From Verrucomicrobiota bacterium (GTDB lineage Bacteria; Verrucomicrobiota; Verrucomicrobiia; Chthoniobacterales; UBA10450): DNA of 17,561 bases. Below are positions 1-8,452 of the stretch, piece after piece (the first letter of the stretch is position 1; every line of letters starts with the position of its first letter). Below the pieces are notes generated by a model. The model made no database searches. It saw only the letters and a program-made list of their open reading frames with translations, and was not told where the DNA came from. The stretch covers positions 1 through 17,561 of the forward strand of contig QHPM01000107.1 of the NCBI GenBank assembly GCA_003219095.1, given 5' to 3'. The position numbers were made by a program, and so were the translations under genes.

Positions 1-1
1 C

Positions 2-1624
2 GATCGTAACCAATTTCGTTTGCTCTATGTCGCACCCGAGCGCCTGATGATGGAGAATTTTCTGGAGCGCGCGCTCAATTGGAACATTGCGCAGATCGCG
101 ATCGATGAAGCGCATTGCATCAGTGAATGGGGCCACGATTTCCGCCCGGAATATCGGGAATTGAAAAAATTGCGGACACACTTTCCCGATGTCCCAATCA
201 TGGCGCTGACCGCGACCGCAACCGAACGAGTGCGCGACGACATTATCAAGCAACTGAAACTTCGTCATCCGCATTGTTATATCGCGAGTTTTAATCGACC
301 GAATCTGACCTATCGCGTACTGGCGAAGTCATCTGCCTACGAGCAAGTGCTTGATTTTATCCGCACGCGCCCAAACGAGAGCGGCATTGTTTATTGCGCG
401 AGTCGCAAATCAACCGACGCGCTGGCGGAAAAGCTAACGAAAGATGGGATCAAGGCGCGCCCTTATCACGCCGGGATGGAATCTAGGGAGCGCACACGCA
501 ACCAGGAAGCGTTTTTGCGCGATGACGCACGGGTAATCACAGCGACGATCGCCTTCGGCATGGGTATCAATAAACCGAACGTCCGCTTCGTCATTCACCA
601 TGATCTGCCGAAGAACATCGAAGGATATTATCAGGAAACGGGACGCGCGGGGCGCGATGGCCTGCCGAGTGAGTGCGTACTGCTCTTCAGCGTGGGCGAC
701 GTAGTAAAGCAGCGGCGCTTCATCGAAGAAAAGAGCGAAAGCGAGCAGCGCATCGCACATGAACAATTGCGCACCATGATCGCGTATGCAGAGACCCGCC
801 ATTGTCGGCGCGCGACGTTGCTGCGGTATTTCGGCGAAACCTGGCCGCCGGCTTCTGTAGCGGCAGGCGTGTCGCCTGCATCGGCTCGTCTTTATGCAGG
901 CGACACGGCTGCCGCTACAGCACCTGCGATGGAGCGAGGAGAGGTTTCGTGCAATGGCTGCGATAATTGCCTGGAACCGCGCGAGACATTCGACGGCACC
1001 ATCGCGGCGCAAAAATTTCTCTCCTGCGTGCATCGAATTCAGGCGAAGCATGGCTTTGGATTTGGACTTAATCACGTCGTCGAAGTGCTGATCGGCGGCA
1101 CCAGTGACGCGATCAAAAAGCGCGGACATGATCAGCTCTCGACCTTTGGGATCGGCGCGGATTTGAAACGTGAACAATGGCAAAGAATCGGGCGTGAATT
1201 GTTGCGTCTCGGTTTGGTGGAAGCGGCGCCGGGGAAATTCGCGACTTTGAGTGTGACCGACGCCGGAATGACAACTCTGCGAAAGCGGACACCGATCACG
1301 CTAACGAAGCTAATCGAGGCACCAACGAAGAAGGTTCGCACCCCGCGGGCGGGCGAGATCGAATGCGACGAAGAACTCTTCGAGCGTTTGCGCGCGCTGC
1401 GGCGAAAAATTGCCGATGAGCGTGATGTCCCCGCTTACATCATTTTTTCCGATGCAACGCTGCGCGAGATGGCGCGGGTATGCCCACCAACTAAAAGCGA
1501 ATTCGCGCAAATCGCGGGCGTCGGACAACAAAAGCTCAAGGAATTTGCGGAGCCATTTCTGGCTGAGATCAAGGAGTACGAGCGTTCGGAACCGGCGATG
1601 ACAGCTTCGCCGCAAATGTTCTGA
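2..1624 (+). CDS. recQ: ATP-dependent DNA helicase RecQ, 5'-truncated by window edge
   Basis: This is a superfamily 2 3'-5' DNA helicase acting in recombination and repair. The frame is open to the left edge, so the true start and the Walker A part of the first RecA domain lie outside; about 540 residues are present. Visible in order are LLYVAPERL, the DEAH box (IDEAHCISEWGHDFRPEY, near nt 100-150), motif III (ALTATAT), helicase C-terminal motifs (GIVYCASRKS, TIAFGMGINKPNVRFVIHHDLP, YYQETGRAGRDG), a zinc-binding region (CRRATLLRYFGE, later CNGCDNC), an RQC winged-helix region, and a C-terminal HRDC domain (about nt 1370-1600). The spacing from the first zinc Cys to CNGCDNC is about 49 residues, against 17 in E. 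coli RecQ. The extra stretch is Ala-rich and encoded by a palindromic element at 856-919. The helicase identity is certain; activity of the zinc region is not. Confidence 0.96.
   Translation, partial: DRNQFRLLYVAPERLMMENFLERALNWNIAQIAIDEAHCISEWGHDFRPEYRELKKLRTHFPDVPIMALTATATERVRDDIIKQLKLRHPHCYIASFNRPNLTYRVLAKSSAYEQVLDFIRTRPNESGIVYCASRKSTDALAEKLTKDGIKARPYHAGMESRERTRNQEAFLRDDARVITATIAFGMGINKPNVRFVIHHDLPKNIEGYYQETGRAGRDGLPSECVLLFSVGDVVKQRRFIEEKSESEQRIAHEQLRTMIAYAETRHCRRATLLRYFGETWPPASVAAGVSPASARLYAGDTAAATAPAMERGEVSCNGCDNCLEPRETFDGTIAAQKFLSCVHRIQAKHGFGFGLNHVVEVLIGGTSDAIKKRGHDQLSTFGIGADLKREQWQRIGRELLRLGLVEAAPGKFATLSVTDAGMTTLRKRTPITLTKLIEAPTKKVRTPRAGEIECDEELFERLRALRRKIADERDVPAYIIFSDATLREMARVCPPTKSEFAQIAGVGQQKLKEFAEPFLAEIKEYERSEPAMTASPQMF
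856..919. repeat. REP-pair (REPIN-like) palindromic element inside recQ
   Basis: Two 26-nt arms (856-881 and 894-919) are reverse complements except at one position and are separated by a 12-nt spacer. Each arm starts TGTAG at its outer end. The left arm alone also folds as a small hairpin, GCAGGCG-tgt-CGCCTGC, just after GTAGCG. A GTAG tetranucleotide followed by a hairpin is the architecture known for REP sequences mobilised by RAYT (TnpA-REP) transposases, and two inverted copies form a REPIN. The element is read in frame without stops and encodes the Ala-rich insertion of the RecQ zinc-binding region. Confidence 0.85.
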
Positions 1625-1731
1625 CATTTTGTTTCGACTGGACCAGACAAACCTTGACCGAATTGCCTGGAGTCGCTTTCGGGTTACGCAACGCGCGCAA
1701 AGTGAGCGAGCCACGTCGTTTCCCCAGCCTT

Positions 1732-1802
1732 CGGCTCGACGGAGTCTCGGCCTGCCAATCTGCTCGCGACAAGTTTCGGTAGGGCGACGCTCTGCGGAGC
1801 CG
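1732..1802. repeat. Degenerate REP-pair palindrome
   Basis: Two 25-nt arms (1732-1756 and 1778-1802) match in inverse orientation at about 18 of 25 positions and are separated by 21 nt. The right arm begins GGTAGGGCG and contains a GCTC-tgcg-GAGC mini-hairpin. The GTAG-plus-hairpin layout and arm length resemble the elements at 856-919 and 8453-8522, so I take it as an older, decayed member of a related family. Confidence 0.5.
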
Positions 1803-1847
1803 GGCACAAGTAGGGGAATTGCCAGAAGCGGTTTTAATAAATCTGTA

Positions 1848-1914
1848 GCCCACGAAACACACGAGCCACCTGAATCCGGAATTCTTTTCCAGTTGTGTAG
1901 CGTGTTTCATGGGC
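1848..1914. repeat. Inverted repeat (13-nt arms, one mismatch)
   Basis: The arms at 1848-1860 (gcccacgaaacac) and 1902-1914 (gtgtttcatgggc) are reverse complements apart from one base and are separated by 41 nt. The left arm is preceded by tgta, so that it reads tgtagccc. It could be a decayed mobile palindrome or a long hairpin at the end of the recQ transcript. No U-tract follows. Confidence 0.5.
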
Positions 1915-1976
1915 AATCTGCCTCGCCCATAGATTTAATTAAACGCTTCTAGCCCGGTTTATCCACGTGCTGGGAC

Positions 1977-1992
1977 GCCCCTTTCAAGGGGC
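1977..1992. repeat. Short GC-rich hairpin upstream of PEGA gene
   Basis: gcccctt-tc-aaggggc is a perfect 7-bp inverted repeat that ends 26 nt before the ATG of the downstream gene. It could sit in that gene's leader. No poly-T follows, so it is not a standard terminator. Confidence 0.4.
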
Positions 1993-2018
1993 ATGACCTC
2001 TGCTGTTTTCCTCGCGAA

Positions 2019-2936
2019 ATGCAGGACGAGGAAGGTCAGCACATAGAAGACGCGAGTGGCGGCACTCCCGCCACACTTTCTTTCTGGCAAAGAACTGGAC
2101 CGCGCGTGGTGGCGTTGATTGCGTTGGTTGGTCCAGCTGCCGCGGTATTCTTAACTCAGCATTGGCCCTCGCGGCCCGAACTGATCCAAGATCTAAAGAA
2201 AACGCAGCCAACACCAGGCTATGCGATCGAAACGACGAAAGGCGCGCCAACGGTAATTCCGCCCGCGCCAGAGGTAAGTCCGCCCGGTCCGGAAATAAGT
2301 CCCGCCGCATCGACGCCGATTACAGTCGACATAATCGCAAGTCCACCGCGGTCGGTCACCGACCAACCAGCGGCTTTGCAATTAACGACCAAACCAGTGG
2401 GCGCGACGTTCGCGGTTTATCCAGGGATTATCGCGAATAAGGCCGCCCCGGCTTCCGTGCCGTTACGGACTGGCACATCTCCCGGTACGGCCGAAGAGCT
2501 TCACGGGGGAAATTACACAATTTTTTTTCACAAGGACGGCTGGCCGGATAGCCGGACCGAGGTCCAGTTGCAAGCCGGCGAGGTTCATCCGGTCGAGTAT
2601 GCGTTTTTCCACGGCGAAGTTACGATCACGAGTGTTCCAAATGGGGCGGAAATTTTTTGCGGCACAATTTCGCTTGGGTTCACACCGCTAACGGTTGCTT
2701 TGCCGGCTGGCAATCAAGTGCTTACTGCCCGCCTCCAGAATTATCCGGACCGCACCCAAAATGTCACGCTTGATGAAAACGCAATGGCCACGATCGAGTT
2801 TCAAATGCGCCTGCGCCGGCGCTTTGGCAAAGCGAAACAAACACCGCCGCCCTCATTAATCGAGAAAGTCGGCGGCAGTTTGAAACATCTTTTCGGCGGG
2901 ACTCCGACTCCCACGCCCTCCCGTAAAAGAGGTTAG
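2019..2936 (+). CDS. PEGA-domain, single-pass membrane protein
   Basis: A 305-residue protein of unknown precise function. A short acidic N-terminus (about 1-25) is followed by one hydrophobic segment (about 29-46, VVALIALVGPAAAVFL), which suggests a membrane anchor with the rest on the far side. Next comes a Pro/Thr-rich linker (about 50-115). Two related beta-rich regions follow: a divergent one (about 118-195, ALQLTTKPVGATFAVYPG) and a clear PEGA-type repeat (about 197-265, VTITSVPNGAEIFCGTISLG, FTPLTVALPAGNQVLTARL). PEGA repeats are surface or envelope modules; many sit on kinases or lipoproteins. The C-terminus is basic and ends with a Thr-Pro run. The start is the only ATG giving the anchor; the ribosome site is weak. 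It is flanked by repeats and appears monocistronic. Confidence 0.8.
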   Translation: MQDEEGQHIEDASGGTPATLSFWQRTGPRVVALIALVGPAAAVFLTQHWPSRPELIQDLKKTQPTPGYAIETTKGAPTVIPPAPEVSPPGPEISPAASTPITVDIIASPPRSVTDQPAALQLTTKPVGATFAVYPGIIANKAAPASVPLRTGTSPGTAEELHGGNYTIFFHKDGWPDSRTEVQLQAGEVHPVEYAFFHGEVTITSVPNGAEIFCGTISLGFTPLTVALPAGNQVLTARLQNYPDRTQNVTLDENAMATIEFQMRLRRRFGKAKQTPPPSLIEKVGGSLKHLFGGTPTPTPSRKRG

Positions 2937-3171
2937 AATCACCAACGAGCTGACAAACACAGAGTTAACACCTGAGTGTTGCATGTGCAACACTCAGATG
3001 TTAACTCGCAGTAGAAGCACGAATCATTACTCTGCTACGTTCGCTGCCTGTTATCCTGCATGGCCACCGGCGTTGAAAGATTCTGATTCGGCGAGCGCTA
3101 CGCCATCTTGACGCTTCCGGCGATTCCACACTATCCTCCGCTCGCGTCGATCAGCGAACATCACAGCGAAT
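2937..3171. other. Intergenic region with large palindrome, upstream of OPT genes
   Basis: This stretch of about 235 bp has no convincing gene. It contains the palindrome at 2962-3007 and then a leader of about 160 bp before the first OPT start codon, which presumably carries the promoter for the OPT genes. I see no confident -35/-10 pair. Confidence 0.5.
2962..3007. repeat. Near-perfect 46-bp palindrome
   Basis: Arms of 22 nt flank a 2-nt centre. The outer gagttaaca/tgttaactc (9 bp) pair, one C/A mismatch follows, then ctgagtgttgca/tgcaacactcag (12 bp) pair around tg. As RNA it would be a very stable stem with a tiny loop. As DNA it is a two-fold symmetric site. No T-run follows on either strand, so an intrinsic terminator is possible but atypical. 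A small mobile palindrome or a dimeric-protein binding site are alternatives. Confidence 0.85.
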
Positions 3172-5148
3172 ATGCGCAAGGAACTTACCGTCCGCGGGCT
3201 AATCATAGGAATCATCATCACGCTGGTGTTCACGGCGGCCAATGTCTACTTCGGTCTCAAGGCCGGCCTTACCTTTTCTACCTCGATCCCGGCGGCGGTT
3301 ATCTCGATGGCGATCCTGCGCGGGTTCAAGGATGCGACGATCCAGGAAAATAATATTGTGCAAACGGTCGCCTCGGCGGCCGGGACGCTATCGTCAATTA
3401 TCTTCGTGTTGCCGGGCCTGATCATGATCGGTTGGTGGACCGAGTTTCCGTTTTGGACGTCATTTTGGATCTGCGCACTCGGCGGAATTCTCGGCGTGAT
3501 GTATTCGATTCCGCTGCGCCGCGCGTTGGTCACAACTTCCGATTTGCCGTACCCGGAAGGCGTTGCATGTGCTGAAGTACTCAAGGTCGGGAGCAGCGGC
3601 GGCTCCGAACATGCTTCGGAGGTTGAACATGGTAGGGCCGGCCTGCTGGCGGTACTGTGGGGATCGATCGTTGCCTTGGTGTTTGCGGTTGTCGTTCAGA
3701 CGCAACTATTCGCCGCTGATGTGGCCCAGACCTTTCGTATTGGGAAGCGAGGCGCAGTGAGCGGTTATGATTTCTTTCTGTCGTTCGCTCTTCTCGGCAT
3801 CGGGCACTTGGTCGGTTTATCTGTCGGAATTGCGATGCTCATTGGTGCGTTGATCGGCTGGGGCTGGGGCGTGCCACATTACTCGGCGATTGCCGGGGAT
3901 GTCACGACCGCAGCGGCCCAACTCGCGCAGAGTACTTGGAGTCATAAGGTGCGCTTCGTTGGAGCGGGCGCGATCGGCGTTTCGGCCATCTGGACGCTGT
4001 TGAAATTGGTGAAGCCAGTTGCGAGCGGGCTCGCTGGCGCGATGGCTGCGTCGCGCGCGCGCAAAGCGGGTAAGGCCGATACTTTGCCGATTACCGAACG
4101 CGATATTCCGATCGGCATTGTTGGTCTTGTCACGCTAGTTTGCATGCTGCCAATCGGATGGCTACTAGGCTATTTCGGAAACGTCAGCGGACTTGGCGCG
4201 CATTTGCCGACACTCATCATCGGTGGCGTCGTCTACATCGTATTGATGAGCTTTTTTGTCTCCGCGGTCTGCGGTTACATGGCGGGATTAATCGGTTCGT
4301 CGAATAGTCCCCTGTCTGGAATTGGCATTTTGGTTGTGATCGGCGCGGCGTTGTTACTGGTGATCGGCGTGAAGCCTTACGTTGGGCCGGAGGCGGGCAA
4401 ATCGCTCATGGCATTCGCGCTCTTTACCACCGCGGTCGTTTTTAACGTTGCTGCGATTGCCAATAACAACTTACAGGACCTCAAGACCGGGCAGCTGGTT
4501 AATGCGACGCCTTGGAAGCAGCAAGTGGCGTTAGTTCTTGGCGTCATCGCTGGCGCATTTGTCATTCCACCGGTGCTTGACCTCGTGAATCATGCATATG
4601 GATTCGTCGGGGCGCCCGGCGCTGAACTTCGTCCACACCCACTGCCGGCGCCTCAAGCCGGTCTCATTTCGTCGCTGGCGCAGGGCGTGATTGCTGCCGA
4701 CATCGATTGGAGCCTGATCCGAATCGGTGGATTGATCGGCATCGGGATCATTCTCGTGAACGAAATTCTCGTGCGCACGACAAAACACATGAGCCTTCCA
4801 CCGTTGGCTCTGGGACTCGGGATTTATCTGCCGACCCAAAGCACGTTGATGATCGTCGTCGGCGCGATTGCCGGCTGGTTCTTTGATAGGCGCGCAGACC
4901 GCATTCCCAAGCCGGAGGCGGCCAAGCAGCTAGGCGTGCTCCTAGCGTCCGGCTTGATTGTTGGCGAAGGTATTATCGGTGTGGTGATTTCGGCAATCAT
5001 CGTTTTCTCCGGCAAGGACGCCCCACTGGCAGTGGTCGGTCCGGGATTCGAACTCGCCGGTAAAATCATTGGCGGCATCGCTTTTGCGCTGATCGCGTTC
5101 GTCCTTTATCGCTGGATTTTGCGAATGGCGTCGAGGCGTTCGGCGTGA
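3172..5148 (+). CDS. OPT-family oligopeptide transporter (first of a pair)
   Basis: A 658-residue polytopic membrane protein of the oligopeptide transporter superfamily (PF03169), whose members drive uptake of peptides or metal chelates with protons. Family signatures are clear: NVYFGLKAGLTFSTSIPAAV (about 24-43), NIVQTVASAAGTLSS (about 61-75), SIPLRRALVTTSDLPYPEG (about 112-130) and NNLQDLKTGQLVNATPWKQQ in the C-terminal half. I count roughly 14-16 hydrophobic segments. The length is normal for compact bacterial members. The ATG at 3172 is the first in frame after a TGA at 3109-3111 and places RELTxRG-like sequence at the N-terminus, as in homologues; no clear Shine-Dalgarno precedes it. It lies 52 bp before a second OPT gene and is probably cotranscribed. 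The substrate cannot be read from sequence. Confidence 0.95.
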   Translation: MRKELTVRGLIIGIIITLVFTAANVYFGLKAGLTFSTSIPAAVISMAILRGFKDATIQENNIVQTVASAAGTLSSIIFVLPGLIMIGWWTEFPFWTSFWICALGGILGVMYSIPLRRALVTTSDLPYPEGVACAEVLKVGSSGGSEHASEVEHGRAGLLAVLWGSIVALVFAVVVQTQLFAADVAQTFRIGKRGAVSGYDFFLSFALLGIGHLVGLSVGIAMLIGALIGWGWGVPHYSAIAGDVTTAAAQLAQSTWSHKVRFVGAGAIGVSAIWTLLKLVKPVASGLAGAMAASRARKAGKADTLPITERDIPIGIVGLVTLVCMLPIGWLLGYFGNVSGLGAHLPTLIIGGVVYIVLMSFFVSAVCGYMAGLIGSSNSPLSGIGILVVIGAALLLVIGVKPYVGPEAGKSLMAFALFTTAVVFNVAAIANNNLQDLKTGQLVNATPWKQQVALVLGVIAGAFVIPPVLDLVNHAYGFVGAPGAELRPHPLPAPQAGLISSLAQGVIAADIDWSLIRIGGLIGIGIILVNEILVRTTKHMSLPPLALGLGIYLPTQSTLMIVVGAIAGWFFDRRADRIPKPEAAKQLGVLLASGLIVGEGIIGVVISAIIVFSGKDAPLAVVGPGFELAGKIIGGIAFALIAFVLYRWILRMASRRSA

Positions 5149-5200
5149 AGGACGTGACTCGCTAGGCCAACGCAGAGCAACTATTCGTTAGGCGCACGCC

Positions 5201-7537
5201 ATGCCGACATCGCAACCGCTCAATCCGCCTAACGAGTTCCCGGACATCGTTGGTCTGCAACCGGTGAACCCGATTCTCGCCAGCTTCCGTCCGTTCATTC
5301 CGCCGCGCGCGCGGCTGCGGGAACTAACGCCGTTACCGCTCGTCATCGGCACGCTGCTCGGGATGGTCTTCGGCGCGTCCTCACTTTATCTCGTCCTCAA
5401 AGTAGGCCTGACGGTGAGTGCGTCTATTCCTGTCGCGGTAATCTCGATTACGATCTTCCGCGTGTTTTCAAAGCTGGGCTCGGCCGGCGAATCAATCGCC
5501 TTCGGTCTCGGCGTGACAATGCCTGCGATAATGATTCTTGGGTTCGATCTCGAAATCACGCGCGTCATGCTGGTCGCGATTCTTGGCGGGCTGATTGGAA
5601 TCCTGATGATGATTCCGCTGCGCCGCGCGCTCATCGTGCAGCAGCACGGTTACTTGAAGTATCCAGAAGGTACAGCGTGCGCGGAAGTGTTGAAAGCCGC
5701 CGCGTCGCCGGAATCGCGCGACGCCGCCCACGCCGGCGATGCCGTGGCGCGCGCCGCAGCGGACGAAGCGGTCAGCGGCGGCAAGATCATCATCGGCGGC
5801 TTCGCCATTGGCTTCATCTATTACGGTTTGCAGCAGATCTTCAAAATCATGAAGGAAGTGCCGGAGAAAATTTTCGCGAAGCCATTCGAAGGCGCGTCCA
5901 TTTCGCTCGAGAACAATCCCGCGCTGCTCGGTGTCGGTTACATCATCGGCCCGCGCATCTCCGCACTCATGATGGGCGGCGGCGTCTTGTCGTATCTCGT
6001 CCTTATTCCGGCGATCAAATATTTCGGCTCTGCCGGAACACTGCCGCTCCCACCGGAAACTGCGCACACGATTGCCAACATGTCGGTCGAGCAGATTCAG
6101 AAGGGCTACATTCTTTACATCGGCGCGGGTGCGGTCGCCGCGGCCGGCATCATCAGTTTGTTTCGCTCAATCCCACTTATCTGGCATGGATTAAAAGGCG
6201 GACTCTCGGACCTGCGCGGCTCCGATGTCGCGAGCGACAACGTGCCGCGGACAGATCAGGACCTGTCGATGAAATGGGTGATGGGCGGGATCATTGCATT
6301 GCTCATCGTCATCATGATCGCGCCGCAATTAAATCTGCGGTTTAACCTGTTAGGCGCGGTTCTCATCATCGCCTTTGGTTTCCTTTTCGTGACCGTTTCG
6401 TCACGGCTGACCGGCGAAGTCGGCTCATCGTCCTGTCCGACCTCAGGGATGATGATCGCAACGCTGTTGCTGACGTGTCTCATCTTTCTCATCATCGGTT
6501 GGACTGCGCCGCCCTACTTTGTCACCGCGCTTTCGATCGGTGGCATCGTCTGCATCGCGTCGTCGAACGGCGGAACAATCTCGCAGGATCTAAAGACTGG
6601 TTTCCTCGTCGGCTCGACGCCGAAATCTCAACAGATCGCCATCCTGATCGGCACGCTCGCGTCCTGCATAATTCTCGGTCCGATTCTAATGAAGCTGAAT
6701 CAATCCGGCACGGTTTACGTTCCTGTCGCCGGCGACCAGGATTTCGCTTTCCCCTCGAGCTTTCACGTCAATCCCGCCGATTACTTGAAAGACAGCGATG
6801 GCCAACCGAAACACGAGCGCCTGTCCGGCGCACAAGCCGGCGCCGATCCTAACGAGTATTTCGTTTACCACAAAACCAACACCGACAACGGCCCTGCTGG
6901 TCGTTATCTCGTGAACAACGACGGCGTGCCGGTTTATCTTGCCGATCCCGGCATCAACGGCGTTTACGAGAAACGGCCGGACGGCTCGAGGGTGCAGAAA
7001 TTCACCGCGCCGAAAGCCACGCTCGTCTCCTACATCATCAAAGGAATCCTTGGCGGCCAACTGCCGTGGGGTTTGGTCTTGTTAGGCGTATTCATTGCCA
7101 TCGTGCTCGAGCTTTCCGGCGTTTCCGCCCTCGCCTTCGCCGTTGGCGTTTATCTTCCCATCTCGACCTCCGCGCCGGTCTTCGTCGGCGGGATGGTGCG
7201 CTGGCTGGTCGATCGTTACACGCGACGCAAACATGCCGAAGCGGATCTCACTGAAGATCAACTCGTAGCAGAAGGCGACAAAAGCAACGGCGTTCTCCTC
7301 TCTTCCGGTTATATCGCCGGCGGGACACTCGCCGGCGTGCTTTTCGCCTTCCTCGCCATCCCGATGAAGAACCGGCTCGATGCCTTCGAGAAATGGGCCA
7401 CGGCACACAATCCCTTTTTCGAAGGCCCGTCCTGCGACCTGCTGGCACTGATTCCCTTCGTTACGCTCTGCGTTTTGCTCTACCTGGTGGGGCGCGATCT
7501 GCTGCTGACACCGCGTCGAGAAAAGGTAAGAACCTAA
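5201..7537 (+). CDS. OPT-family oligopeptide transporter with large soluble insert (second of a pair)
   Basis: A 778-residue paralogue of the preceding transporter. It has the same motifs: [20 protein letters not shown] (about 63-82), [19 protein letters not shown] (about 139-157) and [20 protein letters not shown] (about 455-474). It differs by an extra N-terminal tail of about 40 residues (ending [19 protein letters not shown]), a charged Ala-rich stretch at about 168-195, and a hydrophilic insert at about 500-605 ([20 protein letters not shown], then [20 protein letters not shown]) between membrane segments, where the first copy has only a short loop. The insert has the look of a small beta-rich exported or cytosolic domain. 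Two adjacent, non-identical OPT genes could form a pair with different substrates or a heteromer; the sequence does not decide. The family call is secure, the substrate unknown. Confidence 0.95.
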   Translation: MPTSQPLNPPNEFPDIVGLQPVNPILASFRPFIPPRARLRELTPLPLVIGTLLGMVFGASSLYLVLKVGLTVSASIPVAVISITIFRVFSKLGSAGESIAFGLGVTMPAIMILGFDLEITRVMLVAILGGLIGILMMIPLRRALIVQQHGYLKYPEGTACAEVLKAAASPESRDAAHAGDAVARAAADEAVSGGKIIIGGFAIGFIYYGLQQIFKIMKEVPEKIFAKPFEGASISLENNPALLGVGYIIGPRISALMMGGGVLSYLVLIPAIKYFGSAGTLPLPPETAHTIANMSVEQIQKGYILYIGAGAVAAAGIISLFRSIPLIWHGLKGGLSDLRGSDVASDNVPRTDQDLSMKWVMGGIIALLIVIMIAPQLNLRFNLLGAVLIIAFGFLFVTVSSRLTGEVGSSSCPTSGMMIATLLLTCLIFLIIGWTAPPYFVTALSIGGIVCIASSNGGTISQDLKTGFLVGSTPKSQQIAILIGTLASCIILGPILMKLNQSGTVYVPVAGDQDFAFPSSFHVNPADYLKDSDGQPKHERLSGAQAGADPNEYFVYHKTNTDNGPAGRYLVNNDGVPVYLADPGINGVYEKRPDGSRVQKFTAPKATLVSYIIKGILGGQLPWGLVLLGVFIAIVLELSGVSALAFAVGVYLPISTSAPVFVGGMVRWLVDRYTRRKHAEADLTEDQLVAEGDKSNGVLLSSGYIAGGTLAGVLFAFLAIPMKNRLDAFEKWATAHNPFFEGPSCDLLALIPFVTLCVLLYLVGRDLLLTPRREKVRT

Positions 7538-7590
7538 AGTTCGCTATTGCCGGCTTGCCTCTGGCTTCGCTCGGACGTAGACGTGCTGGT

Positions 7591-8451
7591 ATGGCCTCAA
7601 ATAATTACGCGCATCCCGAAGCGCTGGTGGAAACCGACTGGCTAGCGCAACACTTGAAGGACGACGGCATTCGCATCATCGAATCAAACGAAGACATTTT
7701 GCTTTACGATACCGGACACATTCCCGGCGCCGTTCACATCGATTGGCGAGCGGACCTGCAAGATCCTGTTATTCGCGATTACATTCAGCCAGACAAATTC
7801 GCCGAGCTGTGCAGCCGCAATGGCATCACGCCCGAAACGACCTGTATTTTCTATGGCGACAAATCGAATTGGTGGGCGTGCTACGCTCTCTGGGCTTTTC
7901 GATTGTTCGGCCATGATAAGGTGAAGATTCTCAACGGCGGCCGCGACAAATGGAAGGCAGAAGGCCGGGAGATGACGCGAGAGGCACCGAAATATCCGCG
8001 CGCAAATTATCCGGTGCCGAAGCGACGTTACGATAAGGAAATTCGCGCTTTCGCGGACGAAGCTCTGGCGCAAAGTAAAGCGAGCAAACCGTTGGTCGAT
8101 GTCCGTTCCCCTGGTGAGTACAAGGGCGAGATCACGCACATGCCGGAGTATCCACAGGAAGGCGTACTCCGCGGCGGTCATATTCCGGGCGCGAAAAGCG
8201 TGCCTTGGAAGACTGCAGTGAATGATGACAGCACCTTCAAACCAGCAGCCGAATTGGAGAAAATTTACGTGCAGGGTTGCGGCGTCAGTCCGAAGACCGA
8301 CACCATCGTTTATTGCCGCATCGGCGAACGCTCCAGCCACACCTGGTTTGTGCTCACCTATCTGCTCGGACTAAATAACGTCCGGAATTACGATGGTTCG
8401 TGGACGGAGTGGGGCAATCGCGTCGGCGTGCCGATCGAAAAGAGCGCGTAA
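7591..8451 (+). CDS. Thiosulfate sulfurtransferase (tandem rhodanese domains)
   Basis: A 286-residue two-domain rhodanese that transfers sulfane sulfur from thiosulfate or a related donor to a thiol or cyanide acceptor in the cytoplasm. The N-terminal domain (about 8-130) is the inactive type, with [11 protein letters not shown] and ILNGGRDKW. The C-terminal domain (about 150-284) has [25 protein letters not shown] and the active loop [12 protein letters not shown] with catalytic Cys242. The CRIGERS loop and [10 protein letters not shown] are close to actinobacterial CysA-type thiosulfate sulfurtransferases. The frame is open further upstream into the OPT gene, but the ATG at 7591 begins exactly where family homology begins; no strong ribosome site is seen. 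It lies 53 bp after the OPT pair and converges on the persulfide/sulfite operon, which suits a shared role in sulfane-sulfur metabolism. Confidence 0.93.
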   Translation: MASNNYAHPEALVETDWLAQHLKDDGIRIIESNEDILLYDTGHIPGAVHIDWRADLQDPVIRDYIQPDKFAELCSRNGITPETTCIFYGDKSNWWACYALWAFRLFGHDKVKILNGGRDKWKAEGREMTREAPKYPRANYPVPKRRYDKEIRAFADEALAQSKASKPLVDVRSPGEYKGEITHMPEYPQEGVLRGGHIPGAKSVPWKTAVNDDSTFKPAAELEKIYVQGCGVSPKTDTIVYCRIGERSSHTWFVLTYLLGLNNVRNYDGSWTEWGNRVGVPIEKSA

Positions 8452-8452
8452 A

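Larger units (their letters stand above)
1625..2018. other. Repeat-rich intergenic region between recQ and the PEGA gene
   Basis: About 390 bp with no convincing gene. Reading frames here are Arg/Ser-rich and run through the palindromes. The region holds a degenerate REP-like inverted pair (1732-1802), a second inverted repeat (1848-1914) and a short GC-rich hairpin (1977-1992). No T-run that would make a classical terminator follows any of these stems. An A/T-rich stretch (about 1930-1945, tagatttaattaaac) could carry a promoter for the downstream gene, but no clear -35/-10 pair is visible. Confidence 0.6.

Noticed and set aside
434..1183. Long minus-strand open frame (249 codons) opposite recQ
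   Set aside because: It is fully antisense to a clear recQ, its composition is Arg/Cys-rich and it has no recognisable motif; the frame is open because of codon bias in recQ.
1629..1952. Possible 107-codon plus-strand gene after recQ
   Set aside because: It runs through two inverted repeats, has no ribosome site, and its residue composition is not protein-like.
3108..3171. N-terminal extension or frameshift of the first OPT gene (frame beginning TTG at 3108)
   Set aside because: The frame gives LPAIPHYPPL but is not in phase with the transporter, and the in-phase frame has a stop at 3109-3111. The ATG at 3172 already aligns with the family's first conserved segment, so no frameshift is needed.
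5492..6345. Overlapping long frames within the second OPT gene (minus 5492-6067, plus 5677-6345)
   Set aside because: Both translate as Arg/His-rich sequence without domains and lie inside a well-supported transporter.
7393..7590. Earlier start for the thiosulfate sulfurtransferase
   Set aside because: The in-frame region overlaps the OPT coding sequence and gives a non-homologous N-terminus; the family similarity begins at the ATG at 7591.
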